Shown one piece after another: positions 36,021-46,970 of a DNA stretch of 64,000 bases (position 1 is its first letter; each line of letters starts with the position of its first letter). Under the pieces are notes generated by a model. It was not told where the DNA came from, made no database searches, and worked only from the letters and a program-made list of their open reading frames with translations. The DNA is from Coprinus comatus (Eukaryota; Basidiomycota; Agaricomycetes; Agaricales; Agaricaceae), in assembly GCA_034638255.1 (NCBI GenBank), contig JAWPGT010000011.1, positions 124,001 to 188,000 of the forward strand. The letters run 5' to 3'. The position numbers were made by a program, and so were the translations under genes.

Positions 36021-38279
36021 ATGTCAGAGAAGGACGACAAACCTACTGACCTGTCAAAGGAGGAGGTGTTAGATGACCAAACCAGCTGGGAGGTTAGCCT
36101 TCTAAATTCTGACCACACATCACAATGCTGAACCGCTTTTGATTAATTAGCATCCTTTGGCCCAATTGCGTGCTCTACAGAAGCATATACGTACGCCGAA
36201 CCCAAAGGATCCTGGCTACGTTCGCCAAATCTCCAACAAGAAGCTCTGGGTTCGTGACCGTATCGATAAAGTTCTAGACGCTGGGTCATTCGAGGAGATT
36301 GGGTCAATTACCGGGAAAGAACCAGAAAATGGAGATTTGAGTACCTTTGTGCCTGCGTAAGCTTCAGTTTCTGATATACGATATATTCAACTAAACCTCT
36401 TTAGCAACTGTGTTATGGGATTTGGCAAAATCAATAAGCAAAAGGTGTTCGTCTCTGCGGACGATTTCAGTGTGCGCGGAGGTCATGCAGACGGAGGTAT
36501 ATTCAGTAAAGCACCTTATGGCGAAGTAAGTACTTTATTGCATATACCTTCTATAAGTGTTGATTGTGATACCTATTTGGAACTAGAACCTTGCAAGAAA
36601 AGCTCGAGTGCCTCTTGTATGCCATTTCTCTTATGTATATACTTTCTGTTCTGAGATAATCTACAGGTGCGACTTCTTGACGGATCAAGTGGAGGTGGAA
36701 GCGTTGCTACTTGTACGCCATCAAATCAACAAGTTCCGAGATGCGTTCTCACATGTCTCTCGCAGATCTCAGTATTGGTGCAACCTACATTCCGGGTTTA
36801 GTAGGCTTGGGTCGTAGCATGGACGCCATGGCGGTGATACCAATTGCTTCTGCCCTTGTTGGTCCTGTTGTAGGTCTCGCTGCGGCAAAAGCTGTACTCG
36901 GACATTTCAGTGTTATGGTTAAAGGCCTTAGTCAACTTTTTGCCGCTGGACCGCCAATCGTCCGTCAAGCAACATTTGAAGATCTTTCTAAAGAAGCTTT
37001 AGGGGGCTGGGAAATACATGCAACCAATGGGACTGTTGACAATGTCGCAGTATCCGAACCCGATGCTTATGAACAAATTCGTACATTCCTTTCATATCTT
37101 CCTTCATCCATCTTTGTTCTCGCGCCCATTATACCTACTTCATTGACCGGTGATACAAGGGAGCGAAGAGAAGAAGAGCTGATCAGGATTATACCCAGAA
37201 GAAGAGCAAGGCCGTATGATATTCGGCGATTGATTCGTCTCGTCGTAGACAAAGAAAGCGGATCTGAACGTTCAAGCTTTTTTGAAATCGGAGCAACATG
37301 GGGAAGGAGTATCGTGACCGGGTTTGCGAGACTAAATGGGCACCCGGTGGGCGTCCTGTCCAGTGATTGTAAAATCAACGGAGGTCAGATACCCTCATTT
37401 TCACCTGCATTGAGTTAGACTGAAACTTAATAGGAGCGGTCGATGCCTTGGGAAGTCAAAAAACAACACGTTTTGTAAACCTATGTGATCATTTTGGGTG
37501 AGAACACAGCCCTCACTCAGTCCATGAATCTCACATACTAACCATCTCATAGTCTCCCTTTGCTAAATCTAGTAGACCAACCGGGCTTTGCGATAGGTAC
37601 GTCTGTACACATCTGTTTCGATGGTAATTAATTGAGGCAACAACATTACCTAGGCTCCGTCGCGGAAAAGATGGCCACCATCCGTCATGGCGCAGCCGCC
37701 ATGGCAGCCTTGTATAATGCCACTGTCCCTACGTTCACCATAATTCTGAGGCGTGCATTTGGTGTAGCTGGAGCCGCATTTGCAGATCCAGACGATGGAT
37801 TTAGCAAACGTGTTGCATGGTGAGTATTATATTAATTTCGGAAATTTCAGAATATCGAATCTCACCCCTCTTGATTACGACCATCAGGCCTTCTGGTGAT
37901 TGGGGTAGTCTACCTCTTGAAGGTGGAATAGAAGCTGCATACAAACGTCAACTTGATGCAGCTGAAAGTCCGGAGGATCGAGAGAAACTAATAAATGAAC
38001 TTCTTGAAAAGTTTGAGGGTGTTCGGAGCCCCTTAAAAACTGCACATAAATTTGGTGTGGAAGAGATCATTGATCCAAGGGATACGAGACTGCTTGCATG
38101 TGATGTGAGTTGGATGGTTTCATATTCCATGATGATGGTAACGCTAAACTAAATATTATTTGATTCTTCAGTGGACAGAACATTCGTATACTCATGTATT
38201 ACCGCAATTAGTGACTTTGAAACAGGCAAGATATGGGTGGGATGGAAAGCCTTCCAGCGGAAAGGCTTATAAATTATGA
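36021..38279 (+). CDS. Acyl-CoA carboxylase, carboxyltransferase (beta) subunit
   Basis: Transfers the carboxyl group from carboxybiotin to an acyl-CoA. Exons: 36021-36092, 36151-36356, 36405-36525, 36587-36616, 36667-36712, 36766-37383, 37434-37497, 37553-37596, 37654-37819, 37888-38104, 38172-38279. They join exactly to 563 aa, normal for the family. Landmarks are HPLAQLRALQKHI, KLWVRDRIDKVLD, FVSADDFSVRGGHADGGIFS, VRLLDGSSGGGSVATYLSIG, QLFAAGPPIVRQAT, HATNGTVDNVA, FFEIGATWGRSIVTGFARLN, VNLCDHFGLPLLNLVDQPGF and WPSGDWGSLPLEGGIEAAY. The first landmark set resembles propionyl/methylcrotonyl-type carboxyltransferases of a fungal subclass. The partner is almost certainly the divergent alpha gene. 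Two exons are only 30 and 46 nt. Confidence 0.88.
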
Positions 38280-38847
38280 TTTTGGTATGGGGTTCCTCTC
38301 TTTCACTTATTTACCAAACTAACCGACGAAGATGTTAGTACATCCTATGTAACACACAATACATCCTCGCTTTTTGGAGCTTCAAAAGTGGAAATATCAA
38401 CGTGCTGATAAATGCGACTGTGAGAAACTCAATAATAGATCGAACCCCCTGGGCGGACATTTGCAACCATCCTACCGGACTATGAGGCAGGCATACAGAG
38501 TACTTAATGACAATTTTGTATTATAATGTTTGAGGTGAATGAGGTCCTCAATGTGGAAGATACGACGAAACTTAGTAAGTGATATCAATAAATGGGTGAA
38601 CGGCCACTGTTGTGTTAAAGATAACTCGTATTGTATTGTTTATTACCCTTCGCTTTCCAGTTGACTCTCTTCTGATCTCCGAGGTGAATTGAAATCGTCG
38701 GTTGGTTTTGAGCCAATTCTGCGAAGTCTGGTCACACTATGTAACAGAAGTTCCCAGTGGCGCTCACTCGTTGAATATTTCAATGTGGTAAATAAATTTT
38801 CAGAAAGCAAATCAAATATTAAATTATACATTATAGATCAACAGAAC
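38280..38847. other. Intergenic region between convergent genes
   Basis: No gene or RNA recognised between the carboxyltransferase stop and the stop of the single-exon gene at 38848. Confidence 0.45.
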
Positions 38848-40110
38848 CTAAGTAATCAAAACCTCTTGATCCTTTGATTCGTTCATTTCTAAGAATGTCT
38901 TCAAGTCGTCGCATTCCAATTGAAACAAGTGTTCCTTGTTGTACTTTCCTCCACCTCCAGTCAAATGATCCATATTTTCATTAGTATTCCACCCAAGAAC
39001 ACATGTTTCTTGACCATGATGAGCCCATGAATGTATGCGCCGACTTTTGTGCTCATTCACCTTGATGGTGTCGCTCTCGAAATTCTTTCTATAGAAACTA
39101 AAGAGGCGTACCTCAATCTTCAAGATCTTGATATCAGGTAAAAGATTCCAGGGGAATTTGAGATTATCCACCCTTGCCTCTTTGTCAATGACATCGTATA
39201 ACCTCTGCGAACCACGCAGGAAGCAAGCCTCCATATTTTTGTGCTTCCTAATAAACTGGGATATGGTATCGACATTCCAGGTAGGGATATCCGTGAATCT
39301 ATGGACAAGACTCAAGATTTCAAGCCGTGGTAGATGAAGGTAATCGAGTAGAGTCGTATCGAGCAGATAAGAGTCCAACTCCAGAAAGCGAAGCCACGGG
39401 AGAGTGGTAAGAACAGGTACCAATGGTTCTATCATGTTTGCGTTATGTCGACCAAAATATAAACGAAGCTCCGTCACCGACACACAATGTTGGAGAATAT
39501 CAAGGATATCCGAATGACATTTGTTGTGAATGACCGTTAAGATAAGGGTTTTCGGCACACATGTTCTCAGGACGCTGTCAAAGGAATCTTTGAATTTCTG
39601 TGAGTCTCTGAACCATGTGGGAAATTTTAACCAGAGGGACTCGATAGGTGGAAGGGAGTTATCTGTGACATCATTTTCTTCGAGTTGTTCGGGCCCGGTG
39701 GGGAATGGAGATTTAGATAATGATGATACAAAATGTTCTAGTTTACTGCGCGTCTGCTCTTCCACCCATGGATCTTCAAATGGAACTGTCTCTGTCGTAT
39801 CCGAAGCTACCGGTCTCAACTTGAAGTCGGGAGTCGCATCACAAAAAACGTTCTGCCAAAAGATCCGATATGCTGTGATGTACTTATGCCAAATTGGAGA
39901 GATGAGTAGAAGCTTCATCCGCTCGGACTGCACAGTGTCCAGCATCTCATGAAGTTTACTCTCAGCTTTCTCGTACTCCTTTAGTTTCAATTCCTTCCTA
40001 CAGGATTTCATTAATCTTTTAATGAGCTCTTCATACTCTGCGAAATAATTTTCTTTGAGTATTTCATCAAAGGTGATATCAGATGGAAGTACGGATGATT
40101 TGTCGGACAT
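38848..40110 (-). CDS. Single-exon hypothetical protein, LRR-like
   Basis: One uninterrupted frame of 420 aa, unusual in this intron-rich window. The N-terminus, MSDKSSVLPSDITFDEILK, is followed by charged helical segments. The middle holds spaced Leu-rich units (VTELRLYFGRH, LPWLRFLELDSYLLD, LPRLEILSLVHRFTDIPTW) resembling the LRR-type C-terminal halves of fungal F-box proteins, but no F-box is visible. No signal peptide or membrane span. Function unknown; the lack of introns may mean retroposition or an orphan lineage gene. Confidence 0.65.
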   Translation of the reverse strand: MSDKSSVLPSDITFDEILKENYFAEYEELIKRLMKSCRKELKLKEYEKAESKLHEMLDTVQSERMKLLLISPIWHKYITAYRIFWQNVFCDATPDFKLRPVASDTTETVPFEDPWVEEQTRSKLEHFVSSLSKSPFPTGPEQLEENDVTDNSLPPIESLWLKFPTWFRDSQKFKDSFDSVLRTCVPKTLILTVIHNKCHSDILDILQHCVSVTELRLYFGRHNANMIEPLVPVLTTLPWLRFLELDSYLLDTTLLDYLHLPRLEILSLVHRFTDIPTWNVDTISQFIRKHKNMEACFLRGSQRLYDVIDKEARVDNLKFPWNLLPDIKILKIEVRLFSFYRKNFESDTIKVNEHKSRRIHSWAHHGQETCVLGWNTNENMDHLTGGGGKYNKEHLFQLECDDLKTFLEMNESKDQEVLIT

Positions 40111-41039
40111 TGGCTGGGTTATAGACTAGATATTTGTTGAGTAGTAAGTTGGGGAGGTGTGGTGATGGGTTTACATCTCAAATATTGTCCAGTCCTTTTA
40201 TACATACTTAGCGAGTAGCTATACTAGTAGTAGGCAGGTCATAGTACATCAATAGACAGCGTTCCACATTCCACCCACAGCATAGTAGTATAGACCCACA
40301 TTAGGACTCAGGAGAATAAGATAGGAGTCTAAGGCTTGTCTAAACCATGCGTGTAGCACGGCGATTCTGACTTACCACACATTCTGGTACATTGCAAATA
40401 TAGCCCTTGTTCCCTGCCAGAAATAGGTTTATTAATGTAAGAGACCTTGCTGTGAACCTGTAAACTATCACCAACATATATTCACAACATTTTCCAATTC
40501 AAAACCGCAAATTGTCTATGTTGTAAACAGTAGCCTATGGATACAATAACTACTAAGGTCACTGTAAAAAATCATGAAAATGTTGTATAGGGGTTAGTAG
40601 TGTGTGAATCAGAGTCACAGTGGCCTAATAGAGCACTATCACATTCGTACATCAAGAACTTCGGAGGCTCTCACCGCGGTCCGCAGTTAGATCTGGTAAC
40701 ATGTTTTCTTCAGATGAGAAAAGCGTCGCCATTTGAAACAAACACCATAATATCAACTTTAACCTCCTACTTATCTTAAGAAACCGCTAGAGCCGAAACT
40801 TGACAATATTTCCAAAGGTGGTTTCTAATTTCGCATTCAAATCAGGCAAGTGATGAAAAATAATACATATCAAGTTGTGTGTAACCACACTACAGCACCC
40901 AGCTTGGTTATTATAATGATACGTACACACATTTGTGGTTAACCCTACTATATACGTCACACCAGCCTAATATACATTGGGCAGTTGTGTGGACAAGTTG
41001 GCAACCCCTTTTCCAATGCTGTTATGATATAGCATAGCG
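40111..41039. other. Intergenic region, no gene recognised
   Basis: About 0.9 kb of A/T-rich sequence upstream of the single-exon gene and downstream of the decayed NCS1 copy. Nothing supportable. Confidence 0.4.
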
Positions 41040-41990
41040 ATCACAGAACTGGGAACGATGATTCAAATATTCAAGGCGCCTAAAGAAACAAGAACAAAGT
41101 GGTTAATGCCATTCCAACATATTCCGACCATGAGTTTTTATGAAAGAGGGTATCTTATGTTTTGCAAGGGTGACTTCTTCCAACAATGTTGAAACATTGA
41201 CCAGCAATCCTATTTCCAAGTATGAAATGATTGGATCTTACTCGGTGGAATCTCGAAGTTGCCTATAACAGCCATCCTGACGTAGTGCACCAGCTGATGA
41301 TACTTGAAGACAGGGGATATCCGAGAGAAGCTGGTGTAAGTGGAGCCACCTCTATCTCTGGTATAGTCAAGAGGTTGAAATTTCACTAGGGGACCAGCCA
41401 AACAATGGCTGCATTTATCTATGCTACAATTTTAGTATTAGCATATGTCCATCCCAGTAAATGTGAGAGCACCAGAGATTACTGCGTAGGGCCCTTTAAT
41501 CCCAATCGGGCAGCCCAACCCCATCATTCATGAAACCGCAGGAAAGGTGGTGTGGAATTACTCATCCCCATGATCGGAATCGACTACTTTTGACCATTTA
41601 GTACCCAAGTTCGGTCCAAAAACACTAATTCATGTCATCAACTACGTGTGTGACAATAGAAAAGTAGTTGAGATTGCACTGTGTAGTCGTTAATGCGGTT
41701 CCGATTCCGCAATAACAGAAATTTAGAACAATACTAACTTCAGAACAAGAATCTGGAATCTAATCTATAAGGTCGGTGATACCGGATACCGGTGTGCAAA
41801 TTAAAAGTACCAACTACCACCGAGCCCAAAGCACGGAGAATATTATTATGATTGGAGAAACTAGTGATTCGGTGGTCCATGAGTTCGGAGCACCTGCGAC
41901 TCTTATATGCAAGGCTGTGATGTATGTCATGGCCAAGAGCGTGAAAATGTATAATTGTATGAGAATAATTGCACAAGTAGCATGTACTCT
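41040..41990 (-). pseudogene. Decayed NCS1 permease copy
   Basis: Homologous to the intact NCS1 gene at 25.2-28.7 kb. About 41558-41626 matches exon 4: in-frame VFGPNLGT against VFGPKLGT, then indels shift the frame. About 41290-41400 matches exon 7, sharing CTCCAC.TACACCAGCTTCTC and the ATCAT.AG.TGGTG segment. About 41045-41095 resembles the exon-12 sequence around GAATCAT.GTTCC. Exons 5-6 and 8-11 are not recognisable. Sequence at about 41630-41900 resembles the 3' half of the intact gene's 726-nt third intron, including CTCCAATCAT and CACACCGGT.TCCGG in the same order. Many stops and frameshifts; certainly not functional. Confidence 0.75.
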
Positions 41991-42600
41991 CTAACCCCCA
42001 GTCAGTACCATCCTTTAGAAGTTTAGGTTGTGCGTGTATGGGCCAGTGAAGATGGAGTCAGTGAAAAATTGAAAATTATAAATAGGTTGGAACTTTTTCC
42101 CGCGCTCCTCACTTCGGCCGTGGTAAGGTACTACCCGTATACCCGAGCTCTCCCGCTATCCTGTTATTCACTAGCCTTTTGTATGGCATCTTATCTATAG
42201 ATTATGATAAGATCAACTTGCTAAGTTCTACAAAAGAGCTGGGCCGGCTGATGAACAGCACGTTTCCGAGTCGTTAACCTAGTCATCATTATAGGTGAGC
42301 ACCTGAACCTCCGCATTTCTGTGAGACAATCTCTCCAGATCGACAATGGCAAGTGTCGAGGATTGAGGCTTCATACACTCGAGAATATGCGTTGAACCCG
42401 AACTTGAAGATTCGCGAATTGCACGGAAGTTCAAATTCGACATAGACTCAATTTGGGCACGATAATCATCTTCCAAGTGTATCAATCATCTGCCAACCCA
42501 ATGCTCATGGTATGTGATGCAACTCGTCTCCGGTAATAAAGTTATAAAGTACGAGTAAGAGCATACGCTTATCCCCAGGCCCACTTACTTGTCACTCAAT
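41991..42600. other. Intergenic region between the NCS1 pseudogene and DUF6534-C
   Basis: Contains a minus-strand open frame (42279-42485) without a recognisable domain and the promoter of DUF6534-C. More of the decayed NCS1 copy may extend here, but I cannot show it. Confidence 0.4.
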
Positions 42601-44014
42601 ATGTTGGCTGGCTCTAATATTCAAAATAGGTGAGTTTAAAGTGAGTGTATATCTCGGATTTCTTGAAGACTGATTTCTTGAACACATAGTGCAACAGCTC
42701 TGGTATGTTTGTACCACTCTGATGTCTTCAAGTGCTTTGTTCAAAACACTATGGTATGTTTCTAGCTCTTTGGTTTACTGTTTAACTGGGGTCTACAAGG
42801 AATATTACTAGCTCAAGTTTGTATGCCAAGCATCTCTGTAAGAAGTTTTCTGGTCTTACCCGTTACTTTTGATTTAGATACATATCACATCGCTTTCCCA
42901 AATGACCGAGTTACTGTGAAGATCATCGCCTACACTGTCTTTGTTATTGAATGTGCACAGACGGCATTGTTGACTTATGGTGGCCATCTTTCGTTGGCCA
43001 AATACTTTGGGGATACTGCTGTGTTGGAGAAACTTCACTTGAACTGGGTAGCGATCCCACTGTTATGCGGGGTTGGTGAGTGGGTTGGAATGGTTGTTTC
43101 ATTGGATCAAAAAAGCCTTATGTTGATGTTTCCTTGCTCCCTTACTAGTAGGGTTCATTGCTCACATGGTTTATGTATACCGCATATACACAATCTCAAA
43201 ATCGAAAATTATGTCTGGTTTGATAATATTGGTGAGCTTTGTATGCCTTCGCAATCCCATTTTTTCTTAATTTTCATGGAGTATTAGACGACCTTACTTC
43301 AACTCTCGTCTGCTATCGCAGAAGCCATTCACGCGCAGGAGTCTGACATTTACCCGGTTCTTATTCAGGAATCAACACATATAGTTGTAGTACGCTCTGA
43401 TTAACTAATTACCTTGACCAAGTTAGACATAACGATCTGATAAACATTTTACAGATATGGTCCTTGGCGAGCGCCGCGTGTGATCTGCTGATAGCTGCCT
43501 CGATGTCTTTCTATGTGAGTTAAATTGGTGATTTATTATAGATTCTGCAATTAATTTTGTACGGCAGCTCCTGAAATATGGTAGTGGTCTGTCATTGAGA
43601 ACGGATAGAATCATTAATAGATTAATTCGTCTCAGTGTTGAAACGGGTATAATAACTGGTATAGAACACACAAAATTACCACGTTAAAGAGCTTACTCAT
43701 CCTTTTATTATTTAGCGACAGCTACAAGTTTAAATGCCATATTATTCTTAGCTCTTCCTCACAACGAAGCATTCAACTTTCCGGGATATATTCTCACCAA
43801 ACTATATTCTGTAACTTTACTTCGACTCTTTAATAGTCGGGTCTACATGAAGCAAAGTGATGGTCATGGCGGTGATTGGTTATCAGGAGCAAGAGGTGAT
43901 TTAAACACTACATCAAGTTTATTAAATCTATCAACAGTTCAGTTCGCCCCTGGTACGGGCCCAACTCCTGCGTCTCCTACTCAGCGTACTCCTTCACACT
44001 TCATAGGAGCATAA
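42601..44014 (+). CDS. Seven-TM membrane protein, DUF6534-like (copy C)
   Basis: Plus-strand member of the four-gene family. Exon 1 is 42601-42629 (MLAGSNIQNR), exon 2 the 13-nt microexon 42690-42702, exon 3 42766-42820, exon 4 42878-43075; the last exon ends at 44014. Landmarks are LFGLLFNWGLQGILLAQVYT, YHIAFPNDRVTVKIIAYTVF, QTALLTYGGHLSLAKYFGD, VGFIAHMVYVYRIYTISKSK, IWSLASAACDLLIAASMSFY, RLIRLSVETGIIT, then PHNEAFNFPGYILTKLYSVT and LLRLFNSRVYMK. The tail is Gly/Thr/Pro-rich. All exons are open. It has the same intron positions as copies A, B and D, but lies head-to-head with the NCS1 pseudogene. Confidence 0.8.
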
Positions 44015-44513
44015 TTATACATTAATAATGGTAAACGATACACACGAGTTACGTAGTATAGTGTGCACGACGACTACACAATTCCACGTCTTTATACCAA
44101 TGGGTAATTTGACCCTATACATGTAGCTGCTTATAATGTTTGATGTCAATAGTATTATATGTAATTGGTCCAGGAGTCATATCTTGTATGTCCATACAAA
44201 ATTACAGGTTATTACTGGTTCAGTGTGTAGCTTCGACTTGTGTTTCGATATTTTGTATTCATGGTTGTGTTGAACTTCGAGTACAATCTATTACAGTGTT
44301 AGATTTACTAACAATGGATATGTATGTAGGTAAATTCTATCAATCCTCATCACAAGTAAGATGCTGAGACAATACGTCATGGATTATCTCCTATCACAAA
44401 CTTATAACTATTCAAAATGCTTCAAATTGACTTCACATAGTAATATTTTTATTTACATAAGTTGCCCAGTGTTGTGCTCAGATTGTAAATGCTGGGTGAC
44501 ATTACGTACATCC
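44015..44513. other. Intergenic region, no gene recognised
   Basis: 3' flank of DUF6534-C and 5' flank of the tRNA gene. Nothing else supportable. Confidence 0.4.
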
Positions 44514-44586
44514 GGTTGAATGGTCTAGTGGTCATGATTTCTGTCTCACACACAGAAGGTCCCCGGTTCGACCCCGGGTTCAACCA
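44514..44586 (+). tRNA. tRNA-Val (CAC)
   Basis: A full cloverleaf of 73 nt can be folded. The acceptor GGTTGAA pairs with TTCAACC, with A as discriminator. The anticodon stem TCTGT/ACAGA encloses loop CTCACAC with anticodon CAC (Val, GUG codons). The T arm is CCCGG-TTCGACC-CCGGG, which also supplies the B box. No intron. A T-run (ATATTTTTTC) follows and fits a Pol III terminator. Confidence 0.93.
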
Positions 44587-44779
44587 TATTTTTTCTTGCC
44601 AGTGGTTGCTTTTCTTTTGTACTTTCTTTTGTGTATGAATTACATCAAGAATTAATTAATGCCGCGCGGGTATACTTTAAGTGTGCACGTAAAGATAAAG
44701 AGGGTGAAATGTATATTAGATACAAGGACACAAGTACTACCAAAAAAAGGAGTAAGAAAGAAGGGGAGAAAAAAAAAAA

Positions 44780-46524
44780 TCAAGTCCTATGATTTATCCG
44801 ATTGTCGTCCAGCGACGGAGTAATAGGTGAATGAGTACGACTTCTCGAATTTGGTGTCCTTGGTTGACCTTTATTCAAATTCAATTTACCAACACTATCC
44901 CCATTTCCATTTCTCAATCGAGTTCTTTCATCAGCATCATCATCCGATTCTTCTTCTTCTGATTCCACTTCTCTCAAATCTTGTAAACCAACACTTTCAA
45001 CAGGTTCTAGTCCATCCGCATTAAACAAAACATCACCACGATTCGAATTTCGATATAATGATGAATTTCTTCTGTGAGTAGTAATAGCCGCAGTAGTAGC
45101 ATGGTTAATAGAGGTACCAGTTCTTGTACCACTAAAATCTCCATTACCCCAACCATCTAAAGATGATCTACCTTGAAGACTTAGACGTGGATTCATAAGA
45201 CCACCTTCTAATGCTGAATGTCCCGTTCCGTTAATATCAAGAGGAGGTGGTGGATTTGAAACTCGAGAATAGTTGAGGAGGTGTACACCGAAAAAGGTTA
45301 CTATGAATCCCATTAGAAGAGAGATAGTATTGGTTACATCGGTAGTGTTGAATCCTTGAAAAAGGATAAGAGAGGCGGTGATTGTTGCGGATGAGAAACC
45401 GACATAATACATCGGATTAACGCTGGATTAGTGATATAAAGATTTGTTAGTTTTATTGTGAGGGGAGAACTTGGAAGGAGAAATTTAGAGAAAGAGACAT
45501 ACACGTTGGTGGAAAAAGTATCGAGAGCCTTGTTGAAATAATTCATCTGAACGACGATACAGAGCGCGACGACAATTCCAAAGACATAGGTGCTTGGATG
45601 CGTAAATTGATTTTTGCCACCGAGAGTTAATTTGACAGCCACTCCGAACCCTTTGATAGCCATCACGGAAACGGAACCGACTAAGGAGCAAATGGAAACG
45701 TAGACAAAAGGGTTAGTTCGGCCATATCGAGGGACCATGACATAGATCATGAATATTGCGAATACAAGAACTGTGAAGCAGTACATGAGGAAGCCTAAGG
45801 CCAGGGTTTTTTAGTTGGGGATTCTGTGATAGGGAAATAGGAAAAGTGATACCTGGTTGGAGAGCATAATTTAAGATTTCGTCGACAGTTTCGACAGGTT
45901 TATCTTCGGGAGCGTGGAGGACAATAATGAGGGAACCAATTAAACAAAGAGTGCAGCCTAGACGACCGAGATGACCGAGTTCTTCATCGAGAAGGAAGGA
46001 TGCAAGTATAGCACTGAGTAAAAAAATAAGGTCAACCCTGATTGTTGATTTTACGGCTGTTTCAAACGCACCCGATGATGACAGAGAGAGCGCCGAGCGG
46101 TGTTACGAGGATGGGAGGGGCAAAAGTGTAAGCAGCGAAATTAGCGACTGCAGATGGCCCGGTTAGTTAGTGAATAAAAGAATGAATATAATAATGGACG
46201 TACTTTCTCCTATAACCACTGCACCGAGCCACCCGAAACGATAGACGACAATTAGAGTGGGAATTAGGCAGAATGGGATCACAACACACATGTTGACATT
46301 CCAGCCCACCAGATTGGGTTTCTCAGATATGCGAGGTTATCACTAGCTTGCGCTCCATATGTGTTCCTTTCTGCTGCATCGTTCAAGCCCTGGAACAAAA
46401 GGTCAACGGATTACAACCATCGGTTATTGAGGGGTCATACCTTTTTTGTGATAATGAAACTCGTTCCAATTGCCGCAGAACTGGAGACTGCGAGTGCCAG
46501 ACCGATATATTTGTCATCTACCAT
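44780..46524 (-). CDS. NIPA-type magnesium transporter
   Basis: Multi-pass membrane protein of the NIPA (DUF803) family, implicated in Mg2+ uptake and related to the DMT superfamily. Exons: 46524-46441, 46389-46290, 46218-46204 (15 nt), 46147-46073, 46012-45853, 45794-45503, 45422-44780. Landmarks are MVDDKYIGLALAVSSSAAIG then TSFIITKKGL, NPIWWAGMSTLVIGEIANFA, AAYTFAPPILVTPLGALSVI, FLLDEELGHLGRLGCTLCLI, GSLIIVLHAPEDKPVETVDE, VQMNYFNKALDTFSTNVVNP and MYYVGFSSATITASLILFQG. The C-terminal tail of about 150 aa is hydrophilic, with an acidic stretch (SEEEESDDDADERT) and Ser/Asn-rich parts. It is flanked on both sides by inverted, near-identical tRNA-Val genes. Confidence 0.92.
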
Positions 46525-46706
46525 GGTGGAGAGGATGGAGGATGGAGGAAAAGACAGGACCAGCCCCCGTCAATAGTTGATAATGGTCAGGCTGTCCAGG
46601 ATATTCGTCCCTACTGTGATTTTCTGCGCATTCGTGGCAATCATTCAGTCCATTTGCGGTGCAGAGGCACGTGCTTCCATAATGGAGTAAAAAGGGTAAA
46701 ATTAAA

Positions 46707-46779
46707 TGGTTGAACCCGGGGTCGAACCGGGGACCTTCTGTGTGTGAGACAGAAATCATAACCACTAGACCATTCAACC
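46707..46779 (-). tRNA. tRNA-Val (CAC), second copy
   Basis: Identical to the tRNA at 44514 except for one base in the D loop (GGTTATG here, GGTCATG there). Same anticodon loop CTCACAC, T arm and discriminator. Downstream on its strand is TTTAATTTTA, a weaker terminator than at the other copy. The pair lies in inverted orientation about 2.1 kb apart. Confidence 0.93.
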
Positions 46780-46970
46780 GTTGGGAACTTATCGCAACAC
46801 GACATTATGGACAGTACCATTAAAATATTGTAATCGTCTCTCAAAGCTACACTTATAATGAGATTAAATTGTCACCATACATATAACCTAAATAGTCATG
46901 TTTTTTTATAGTTCTTGATGTTTACTCAATGTTCTCTGGCGTTTAATAAGTCGAGAGAGTCTGAGCTCTG

